Shown: one piece after another, positions 9,201-15,939 of the stretch
Layout: each line of letters begins with the position of its first letter
Numbering within the stretch: position 1 is the stretch's first letter
DNA from: CATQHL01 sp965204655
GTDB lineage: Bacteria > Actinomycetota > Acidimicrobiia > Acidimicrobiales > CATQHL01
Assembly: GCA_965204655.1 (NCBI GenBank)
Contig: OZ241998.1
Coordinates: 1,116,001 to 1,180,000, forward strand
DNA length: 64,000 bases
Direction of reading: 5' to 3'
The notes under the pieces: generated by a model
Database searches by the model: none
What the model saw: the letters and a program-made list of their open reading frames with translations, nothing else
What the model was told of the DNA's origin: nothing
Position numbers and translations under genes: made by a program

Positions 9201-10448
9201 CGTGCTACCAGAGCGCGACCAGCCGGACGGGCACGAATAGTATAACGTCCCGTAGCGGTTTACGTACCGGTAACAAGTACTCCCGGAGATAGTCCAACCG
9301 GACGAACAATAATAATAGCCACCTACACCAGGGATATAACGGTAACTCGCCGAAGTAGACTGCCTCACCGAATACCTGCAAGAAGCCGGCGTCCCCCTCG
9401 GGCTGCAATAACGAGACGCCGACTGCGACTGGCGTACCGTGCTCGATAATACATAACGACAAGACGACGGCGCACCCCTCGGGCTGCAAGAAGCCGACGC
9501 CCCCTGCGACTGGCGAGACGACACCTGAGCGGTGTAACGACAAGACGTAGGCGACCCACTAGGACTGCAGCTGGCCGACGCTCCTTGAGATTGGCGAGTC
9601 AGCACCTGGTTGGTGTAACGACAAGACGTAGGCGACCCCCTCGGGCTGCAGGAAGCAGACGCCGCTCTAGATTCTGTACTGGTTGAAGTGATCTTGCACG
9701 TCCGAGCGAAACCGGAACCGACCGTCCTCCACGCCAGCACCCCCTGGGAGCAGGAATACGACGTAGACGCCGCCCCTAAGTCTCTCCTGCATCCCCAAGC
9801 CGCTCCGATCCCCAAACTGAACTGGGAAGAACCAGACGGGCAACTCAAAGACGCCGAACGGGACTCCACCTTCTCGCACGCCAAATTATCAGATGTAAAT
9901 GAATAGCCAGACGGACACGAAGCGCTAGAAGACGCAGGAGAGCCCCCAGAAGACGAAGACCCCCACAAACTGCTGCCACCGAAAGGGGAGCCCAGAAAAC
10001 CGGGGCTCTTCCCGTTCAAAGCAGCCGCTGAATCAACAGGGCCGCTCAAACCGTCCACCACCGCCAACACGACAGCCAACAATACGACCACCAAGAGAGA
10101 AAGAAAGAACCTCCAGCGAAAAAAGCCACCGCCACTAGACAAACTAGCGCGAGCGCCCGCACCGGGAGGAACGCTGCGGGCGACCTCACGCCCCTCTAAA
10201 CGATTGGAAACCTCAGAAAGACAGCCATCCTGCGGCACGCCCAAGTCGCTCACAAGATCCCGCGGGCCAGGCTCAACCCAACTCGGGTGATCGCACCAGC
10301 CTCGCTCAGATTCTAAGTTCTCCCATGGAGAACTCTTTATCTCTAAGTTCTTATTCAAGCACGTCTCAGTGATAGCGAGTTCGCCGTCGGGAGCAATGGA
10401 AAAATTCCTTATGCCCGAATTCTGATTCACGTTATTCCTACTCATCAT
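6243..10448 (-). CDS. membrane-anchored Cys-repeat metalloprotease (metzincin-like)
   Basis: A 1401-residue protein starting at ATG 10448 with GGAAAG 5 bases upstream. Visible layout: a cytoplasmic N-terminus of about 110 residues; one hydrophobic segment at about 112-131 (signal anchor or very late signal peptide); a Ser/Gly-rich stretch; four repeats with a Ser-Cys-Ser-Pro ... Ser-Cys-Arg-Tyr core at about 264-360; at least four repeats with a Tyr-Gly-Thr-Leu ... Cys-Pro-Ser-Gly-Trp ... Cys core at about 372-510; a poly-Thr linker near 581-625; fibronectin-III-like strands at about 650-870; and a protease domain. The motif His1117-Glu1118 ... His1121 ... Asp1127 matches the metzincin HExxHxxGxxD zinc site (as in snapalysin), with a candidate Met-turn (Asn-Met-Ser-Tyr) shortly after. 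Substrate is unknown. It leads the RCC1 lipoprotein array. Confidence 0.85.
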   Translation of the reverse strand: MMSRNNVNQNSGIRNFSIAPDGELAITETCLNKNLEIKSSPWENLESERGWCDHPSWVEPGPRDLVSDLGVPQDGCLSEVSNRLEGREVARSVPPGAGARASLSSGGGFFRWRFFLSLLVVVLLAVVLAVVDGLSGPVDSAAALNGKSPGFLGSPFGGSSLWGSSSSGGSPASSSASCPSGYSFTSDNLACEKVESRSASLSCPSGSSQFSLGIGAAWGCRRDLGAASTSYSCSQGVLAWRTVGSGFARTCKITSTSTESRAASASCSPRGSPTSCRYTNQVLTRQSQGASASCSPSGSPTSCRYTAQVSSRQSQGASASCSPRGAPSSCRYVLSSTVRQSQSASRYCSPRGTPASCRYSVRQSTSASYRYIPGVGGYYYCSSGWTISGSTCYRYVNRYGTLYYSCPSGWSRSGSTCSRYVTSRTVRYGTLNYSCPSGWSRSGSTCYRYVRSSVTRYGTLSYSCPSGWYRSGGTCYRFVSTTLTHYGTLSYSCPSGWSRSGGTCTRTTTSVRYVSPTSSRSCSTGTLASGRCWSYPAKVKSCPSGWTLSGSSCTRTLTAAPTYTYSCPQGKTLRGSRCYTPTTTTTTTTTPTTTTTTTTTTTTTTTTTTTTTTTTTTAATTSTTLAACPAGKFRVNSSAGCVSVPAPLLVSSSSTSEGLASHPGVGSVTLVWYLTENLPASYRVRWKEASVASYPSSGTGVQSFDASAAAAAAGPVLVSRGAVHSYEITGLKTCTVYDVELKGFTAAGVLRFTRETENTPKGTSSQPRKARLVTGSDTENLLYVYWEKPECDGIPDSALSLTRYDTRWKPSDGTSWMEFPITGRSELEKEYHGVLITVPGTAAENPSGASGASGGASAPALLPASSSRGSSDDESGEDSPIDHPPSIEGLQTIIYKQQDVELTASNSIGSSTSLTFSAEPTETAEPLPTKSGIWRPYDLPIGSTARINQTILEGKPLKVCTSVPGFVKHVDAAVKEWNKVIPGAFTFGNSASLPSSCGELSTNSNKDKTINNSSYDIAVMDYRSDCPAPTLQVLMGPEVQIDCYHTSCASTRRKASFAAHCHSSKSRCEAESPDAEGCASLKDMSIAGDSLPYKITGSLAYVLKGSSSSSLARIITHEIGHFLGLGDYGHGCYRLSAADTTASNMSYGMNASDVRDWQKKVATQDPAATECDSPTPTQRDKEDLHAIYHPAAFQSPKFVPEGSGDKWKLQFGLPPQDLRATLREHDTKYEYRYYNAYAYVVLYRTGTEAFQLLRNNAGKASLTTGDPIHLTPSQIEDPIVEDDEKGDNDEDDGNDKKNDTSNDWGVLVPFDADDDESDLVLKLNLTFDVGSNSALRGKEYAIAGLTRAHPAVWGGHGEPHQTFRLNLLDDDPALETWTVGDLAMVRIPPFSNAQPGAVTGQ
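8574..8710 (-). repeat. poly-threonine-coding microsatellite
   Basis: On the minus strand this stretch is an almost uninterrupted run of ACN codons, broken by one Pro codon, encoding a Thr linker of about 40 residues within the metalloprotease. Mixed third positions (aca, acc, act, acg) show it is not a pure triplet slip product. Such linkers are typically extended and, in secreted proteins, may be O-glycosylated; that is inference. Confidence 0.85.
8919..9335 (-). repeat. tandem protein repeats, Cys-Pro-Ser-Gly-Trp family
   Basis: Units of about 27-29 codons inside the metalloprotease gene, each with Tyr-Gly-Thr-Leu, a Ser-Cys-Pro-Ser-Gly-Trp core, a second Cys 9 residues on and a Tyr-Arg-Tyr/Phe-Val tail. 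Four are strongly alike. A degenerate unit precedes them and two further Cys-Pro units follow before the Thr linker. Two Cys per unit suggests small disulfide-closed modules. Confidence 0.85.
9369..9659 (-). repeat. tandem protein repeats, Ser-Cys-Ser-Pro family
   Basis: Four units of about 27 codons with a Cys-Ser-Pro-Arg/Ser-Gly-x-Pro-x-Ser-Cys-Arg-Tyr core separated by Gln/Ser/Arg-rich linkers, N-terminal to the second repeat family in the same protein. The DNA copies are very similar, so this is a candidate site for copy-number change. Confidence 0.8.
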
Positions 10449-10542
10449 CTATTCTTTCCAGCCTATTTCTTGCCTCTGTGACCCCGCGTAGAGCCTACCC
10501 AACGCAAGTCTGTTGCGCCCGCATGCCCATGCAACGCAAGCT

Positions 10543-10565
10543 AGCACACGCTCAGAGCGTGTGCT
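10543..10565. other. perfect hairpin in the divergent intergenic region
   Basis: Two perfect 10-base arms (agcacacgct / agcgtgtgct) with a 3-base loop lie between the divergent metalloprotease and helicase-fusion genes. No T run follows on either strand, so it is not a classic intrinsic terminator. Between divergent genes it could be an operator. A nearby 9-base direct repeat (caacgcaag) occurs twice upstream of it. Confidence 0.5.
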
Positions 10566-10607
10566 CCGCATTACGCCTCCGAACCTTCGGCATGTAAGAA
10601 TGATGTA

Positions 10608-13600
10608 ATGGGCGTCTCTCCGCAAACAGCGACCTTCGTAGCCCTAGACGTTGAAACGTCGGGGCACGAATTCGCGTCCCCCGAATTCCGCCTTCTGGAG
10701 ATCGGAGCCTGCAGATTTGAAAACGGACGCCCAACAGAAAAATTCCAAAAACTGCTCACAGGAGCAGAAGAAACGCAGCAGCGGAAGCGGCTCAACGGCT
10801 TGACTGAGGAAGACATCCGCCAAGCCGTCCCTGCTAGCGACGCCCTAGGAGAACTCGCCGAGTTCTGCGGAAAAGACGCTGTGGTGGCGCACAACGGGGT
10901 TGGATACGACTTTCCGATACTCAACCTCACCATAGAGAAAACGGGGCGTCCCCCCATCATTGAAAGGCGGCTGGACAGCCTGGAGTTGGCCGTGCTGGCG
11001 GCGCCCCGATCCGGAGAACGCATCCCGCCGAACGTCAACGGCAGCGCTCCCCCGAGCGGGCTTGCGCTGGTGGATCTCTGCGACTGGCTGGAAGTGCCGC
11101 GCCCGAACCCCCGCCACCGCGCCCTGCCCGACGCGGAAGCGGCTGGTCGGGTGGTGCTCGGTCTGCTGGAAATTTTGAACGAAGACTGCCCTGTCCGCAA
11201 CCTGCAGCGTCGGCTGCTGCACCGCTGCAGGCATCCGTGGTCAGCATTCCTGGCTCCCGGAGGCGACGACGGCGTATCGCTGGAATCGGTGCTGACAACG
11301 CTTGACACCCCGCCACTTGGGACGCCGCCGAACCTCGAGACGGCGAAGGATGAAGACGAGACCCGGGGCAGCCCCTTCGACCCGGCAGAAGCGGTTGCTC
11401 CTCTGGGCAGCGGCGGAACGCTGCTGCGGGAGGGGCGCAGACACCGGCCAGAACAGGAACAGATGGCGATGGAGGTGGCCAAAACGCTGAAGGGAAAAGG
11501 GACGGCTCTCATCGAAGCTCCCACAGGCACGGGAAAGACACTGGCGTACGTCGTGCCGTCCTTAGCGTTCTCTCGCTCCGGCGACGGCGAGGACGCAACG
11601 TTGGCGGTGAGCATGCACACCAAAGTGCTGCAAGACCAAGTCGTTAGCGTGCTCATGGAACTGCAAGAAACGCAGGAATCTTTCACCTGGACAGCTCTGA
11701 AGGGGGCGAACAACTACCTGTCGCTGCCCGACCTCGCCGATGAGTTGGCCGAGTTGGATGAGTTGGCCGAACTGGCTGAGGGGGACGGCGAACTGGCCGA
11801 GACGGACGATGACCCAGCCGACCTGGCCAACCTCGCCAACGAAGACGCCCCCGACGTCTGGGCGCTGGCGGTGATCGTCGGCTGGGTCTTCTGTACGCCC
11901 GTAGGAGACTGGGATGACCTGAGTTGCTGGCTGCTGGAAGAACGAGCGCCGGACTTTTTGGCCTTGCGGTGGCGGATTTCCTGCGGGGACGCCCCCAGGA
12001 CGCCTTCGACGAGGCTGGAACAGGGCTGCTTTCACCGCCGGGCCGTGCAGGCGATCTCCGAAGCAGACATAGCCGTGGTCAATCACGCCGTGCTGCTCAG
12101 CAACAGCTCCGTGAGAGAGGAAATCACCCACCTGATCTGCGACGAAGCTCACGTCCTGGAAGACACCGCCTCCGGGGCATTCACGAAGTCGGTCTCCGAA
12201 CACTCCTTGAAGCGCCTCTTCAACGTACTAGGGGATGACCGCAGGCGTGGTCTGCTGCGTCGCTGGCGTGAATACCTCAGAAACATCGGGCATCCCTTAG
12301 ACACCGGGCATCCCCTGGATAAGGAAACGGAAGAGCAGCCCGACGGCGAGGACGGACAGACACCTAGGGAAAAGCTCGAGGAAATCCGCGACGACCTAAC
12401 GAACGCCCAAGAGCGCGCCGAAACCTTCGGCAGGGAACTCAAGAATTACTTGTTGACGAGGGCTGCGACGAGCGGCCAGGCTGCGGTGATCTACGGGGTG
12501 GAGCACCGGATTAAGCCCGGGTTTGACACTCGAAGCAGTGCGTATCAGTCGGTGCTTAATGCAGGGGGAGCCTTGGGCGACGCGTTGCGGGGGGTGGTCG
12601 AGCGCCTGAACAGGCTGAGCGTTCCGCATCGCAAGAGACAGTTGACCGAGCGGGAGGCCTTCAGGAGGCGGCGCCTGGAGTATCACATCGCATCGGCGGG
12701 TTCGGATCTTCGAGAGGCGGCCAGGGTTCTGAACAAAGCCATATGGGCGAAAGACGACGACAAGATTGTCAATCTGGCGGTGCTGGAGCCGACCTCCGAG
12801 GGCAAGCATGAACCCGGCAGGCGAGCGTCCGCCTTGACGTCGAGCGACCAGGTTCTCTTTGATAAGGCCATGTCCGACAGCACGTGGACGCTGAACCGCA
12901 CCCCGATAGACGTCTCGGCGCAACTTCGTGCGATCTGGCGGGACCTGGAGGCGGTGATACTCACCTCAGCCACCCTGCAGGTAGGAGGGAGTTTCCACTA
13001 CGTCGTCGAGCGCTTGGGGTTGACAGTCAATAATCCCCTGTCGCTCAAGAGCCCGTTCAGGCACGTTGCGGAGAACCTGCTCGTGGTGCTGCCCGGTCAT
13101 CTGCCTCTGCCGAGAGGGTCGCTCCTAGACGAATTTGAAGAGGCGGCCGCTGAAGAGTTGGCGCGCCTTTTCATCCTCACCGGCGGCGGAGGGATGGGGC
13201 TGTTCACGGCCCGCAGCCGAATGCTGTTCGCCCGCGACCACCTCCGCGGCCTGATGGAGCCCCGGGGGATTGAAGTGCTCTGCCAGGGCGAACAGGCCGC
13301 AATGAAGTTGATTGAGCGCATGCGTACGCGCAACGACACCTGCCTGCTGGGCAACAGGTCGTTTTGGGAAGGAGTGGACGTGCCTGGGGAAGCCCTGCGC
13401 CTGCTGGCCATTGAGAAACTGCCGTTTCCCAAATTCTCCGACCCGTTGGTGGCCGCCCGCATGGAACGCCTGGAGTTGCGGGGCGGCGATGGCTTCAGCG
13501 ACTACTTAGTGCCGCGGGCGGTGCTGGACTTCGCCCAGGGAGCGGGGAGGCTCATCCGAACGGAGACAGACCGAGGCGCGCTCGTCGTGTTGGACAAGCG

Positions 13601-15884
13601 GCTGCGTCTGGCGTTGTCTTACAGCGAGGACTTCCTCAAAGCCCTGCCGGAGGGCTGCGGTCGGATGAGCCCGAGCAGCGGTCGGGAGGGTTACGAGGCC
13701 ATCGCCGAACACATCGGAGCGAGATGGGATGAGGAAACGCACGAAGAACTAGCGGGCTTACCGTCTGCCGGGCGCGGGCCGAGTTTTGACGACCTTCGGC
13801 TCAGCGCCTCTGAACGCTTCAACGCCGACATCCTCGCCAAACGCTTAGAAGTTGCCCGCGAGCGAATGGGGATCGCCGAGTGGCGCTCCATGCAACGCGA
13901 ACTGATACTAAAGCTCCTGGAGGGCAGGGGTGAGGACGTTCTGGCGGTACTGCCTACCGGCAGCGGCAAATCCCTCATCTTTCAGCTTCCGGCTGCCCTG
14001 CTCCCGGGCGTCACGCTGGTGACTTCCCCGCTCATCGCCTTGATGCGAGACCAAGTGGAAACCCTGCGTCAGCGGGGCTACAACTGGGTAGCGGCCGTCT
14101 ACTCAGGACAGACTCAGACTGAGCAGATCGAAATACTCAAAGGCGTCCGCTCGGGCCGTTATCGACTTCTGTACGTGTCGCCGGAGCGTCTCTGGATGAA
14201 GTCGTTCCGCAAGTCTCTGGAGAGCGTGGAAATCAGCCTGGTGGTCGTGGACGAAGCCCACTGCATCTCCACCTGGGGTCGGGATTTCAGGCCGGAGTAT
14301 TCCCTCATCGAACGGGCGGTTGCGGAAATTATCGCCGCAAGAACCGAGCGGCCCCCGATCGCCGCTTTGACAGCCACGACCACCGAACGCGCTCGGAAAG
14401 ACATCACCGGGCGGCTGGGGCTGCAGCTGAGCGAGGGCGCTGCGACCGCGTATCCGGACAGGCCGGAGTTGCTTTACTACACCGAGGACTGCGAATCGTT
14501 TGAGGTTAGAAGGCTGCGGGTGCTGGAAGTGTTCAGGGCTTTTAGAGGGAAATCAGCCATCTTCTACGTGCCCAGACGGAAGGACGCCGGACACTTCGCT
14601 AGCCTTCTGCGCGCCGACGGGCACGCCGTCCTGGCCTACCACGCAGGTCTGGAAACCCAACTCCGTAAGAGGACGGAGGAAGCGTTCTTTCACGGGGACG
14701 TGGACGTGATCGTGAGCACAAGCGCCTTCGGTATGGGCATAGACAAGCCCGACATCGAGTTGGTGCTGCACCTTGAGATGCCTCAATCCATCGAGGACTA
14801 CATCCAAGAAACTGGCCGAGCCGGCAGAGGCGCGGCCTTCGGCGAAGGCCCGGAAACAGGAACGTGTCTGCTGCTTCGGACACCTCGCGACTGCTGGATA
14901 CACAGATACTTCGCAAAGGAAGCCGCCCCTGAGATCGAACAAGTTCAGTCCGTGTGGAAAGAGTTCAAACGCAACAAGAGAACAACGTTCGCGACACTCT
15001 CCAGCGGCGGCTCGCTCACCAAAGAAGACGTGGGAGCATCGCTTCTGCTCCTGGAAGACCACGGAAACCTAAGACGCGCCCCGGCCAGAATCAGCAAGTG
15101 CGCCCTGCAGGTGCCGCCGGATTGGCGTGAACGGATGGAGCAAACCGAGCTAGAGGCTTCGGCGGAACTTATAGAAATCCTTGAGAGCCTGGGGAGATTC
15201 GGTGGCGAGCCGTTCAGTCTCCCGAAGGAATGCGAAAGGAACGGCTGGAACGTTGACCAAGCAGAAGAACTGCTGCACGAGGCCGACTTCGCCGAAATCG
15301 TCTCGCTTCGGGCTTGGGAATACTCCGTTGAAGCCACCGACCTGACGAACGAAGAACCGGACTGGATCGCAATTCAGGCGTCTATCGCGGAACAGCGTGA
15401 GGGCTTCCTGGCACGGTCAAAGCAGGCCAAGGCGCTTGCACGCAGCGACGCGGGCTGCCGACGCGCCCGGATGCTGCAGTACCTTGGCGCTGAGGCTCCG
15501 GAGAGATGCAACGCCTGCGACGTGTGTAAACCCGGCCTGCCGCGGCCATGGCAAGAACACCGAATCGACGCTGAGCAACTAGCCGAAGCCGTGGCGATTG
15601 AACCGGTGATACGCGCCCTGCTCAAGGACTTAGAGGGCGATAACTACTCGCGGCAAAACGTCATCCGAACGCTCCTCGACACCTTTGGCGGCGGAGCCTT
15701 CCCCGAAGCCCCTGAGAGGTTGAGGGAACACCGTCTGTGCGGGGCGCTGGCGCACTGCGAACGCTCTCAGTTGGAAGAAGCCCTTGAGAAGATGATCGAG
15801 GACAAAAAAGTTGAGGAAGTCGAGCGTTCTTTTGAGAGCGACGGCAAGACAGTCACATATATTTCGCTGCACTTGAGAGACTGA
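10608..15884 (+). CDS. DnaQ-type exonuclease / DinG-XPD helicase / RecQ helicase fusion
   Basis: A single 1758-residue open frame with three enzymes in series. Residues about 8-190 form a DEDDh 3'-5' exonuclease with Asp14, Glu16, Asp101, His170 and Asp175 in place. Residues about 275-1010 form an XPD/DinG-type superfamily 2 helicase (Walker A 304-311, DEAH 512-515, C-terminal helicase motifs and a Gly-Ala-Gly-Arg-Leu-Ile-Arg box). Residues about 1085-1640 form a RecQ helicase (Walker A Lys1121, DEAH 1215-1218 followed by the Cys-Ile-Ser-Thr-Trp-Gly signature, and a Gln-Glu-Thr-Gly-Arg-Ala-Gly-Arg motif VI). A RecQ zinc site (Cys1617, Cys1634, Cys1637, Cys1640) and a C-terminal tail that may be winged-helix follow. 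Exonuclease-DinG fusions are known in Firmicutes; the added RecQ is unusual to me. A role in DNA repair or defence is inferred. Confidence 0.9.
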   Translation: MGVSPQTATFVALDVETSGHEFASPEFRLLEIGACRFENGRPTEKFQKLLTGAEETQQRKRLNGLTEEDIRQAVPASDALGELAEFCGKDAVVAHNGVGYDFPILNLTIEKTGRPPIIERRLDSLELAVLAAPRSGERIPPNVNGSAPPSGLALVDLCDWLEVPRPNPRHRALPDAEAAGRVVLGLLEILNEDCPVRNLQRRLLHRCRHPWSAFLAPGGDDGVSLESVLTTLDTPPLGTPPNLETAKDEDETRGSPFDPAEAVAPLGSGGTLLREGRRHRPEQEQMAMEVAKTLKGKGTALIEAPTGTGKTLAYVVPSLAFSRSGDGEDATLAVSMHTKVLQDQVVSVLMELQETQESFTWTALKGANNYLSLPDLADELAELDELAELAEGDGELAETDDDPADLANLANEDAPDVWALAVIVGWVFCTPVGDWDDLSCWLLEERAPDFLALRWRISCGDAPRTPSTRLEQGCFHRRAVQAISEADIAVVNHAVLLSNSSVREEITHLICDEAHVLEDTASGAFTKSVSEHSLKRLFNVLGDDRRRGLLRRWREYLRNIGHPLDTGHPLDKETEEQPDGEDGQTPREKLEEIRDDLTNAQERAETFGRELKNYLLTRAATSGQAAVIYGVEHRIKPGFDTRSSAYQSVLNAGGALGDALRGVVERLNRLSVPHRKRQLTEREAFRRRRLEYHIASAGSDLREAARVLNKAIWAKDDDKIVNLAVLEPTSEGKHEPGRRASALTSSDQVLFDKAMSDSTWTLNRTPIDVSAQLRAIWRDLEAVILTSATLQVGGSFHYVVERLGLTVNNPLSLKSPFRHVAENLLVVLPGHLPLPRGSLLDEFEEAAAEELARLFILTGGGGMGLFTARSRMLFARDHLRGLMEPRGIEVLCQGEQAAMKLIERMRTRNDTCLLGNRSFWEGVDVPGEALRLLAIEKLPFPKFSDPLVAARMERLELRGGDGFSDYLVPRAVLDFAQGAGRLIRTETDRGALVVLDKRLRLALSYSEDFLKALPEGCGRMSPSSGREGYEAIAEHIGARWDEETHEELAGLPSAGRGPSFDDLRLSASERFNADILAKRLEVARERMGIAEWRSMQRELILKLLEGRGEDVLAVLPTGSGKSLIFQLPAALLPGVTLVTSPLIALMRDQVETLRQRGYNWVAAVYSGQTQTEQIEILKGVRSGRYRLLYVSPERLWMKSFRKSLESVEISLVVVDEAHCISTWGRDFRPEYSLIERAVAEIIAARTERPPIAALTATTTERARKDITGRLGLQLSEGAATAYPDRPELLYYTEDCESFEVRRLRVLEVFRAFRGKSAIFYVPRRKDAGHFASLLRADGHAVLAYHAGLETQLRKRTEEAFFHGDVDVIVSTSAFGMGIDKPDIELVLHLEMPQSIEDYIQETGRAGRGAAFGEGPETGTCLLLRTPRDCWIHRYFAKEAAPEIEQVQSVWKEFKRNKRTTFATLSSGGSLTKEDVGASLLLLEDHGNLRRAPARISKCALQVPPDWRERMEQTELEASAELIEILESLGRFGGEPFSLPKECERNGWNVDQAEELLHEADFAEIVSLRAWEYSVEATDLTNEEPDWIAIQASIAEQREGFLARSKQAKALARSDAGCRRARMLQYLGAEAPERCNACDVCKPGLPRPWQEHRIDAEQLAEAVAIEPVIRALLKDLEGDNYSRQNVIRTLLDTFGGGAFPEAPERLREHRLCGALAHCERSQLEEALEKMIEDKKVEEVERSFESDGKTVTYISLHLRD

Positions 15885-15903
15885 CACCCGCGAGCACCTA
15901 AAG

Positions 15904-15939
15904 ATGGCTGCCCTGATACTCAATAACCTGATGCTTTAG
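15904..15939 (+). repeat. 36-base imperfect duplication of the next gene's start
   Basis: An 11-codon frame (ATG at 15904, TAG at 15937-15939) abuts the ATG at 15940 and resembles it: both begin ATGGCT, share CTGATAC and continue to AA-CCTG. This looks like an imperfect tandem duplication of the initiation region of the UvrD-like gene. Neither start has an obvious Shine-Dalgarno sequence. A leader peptide controlling the downstream gene is possible but speculative. Confidence 0.45.
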
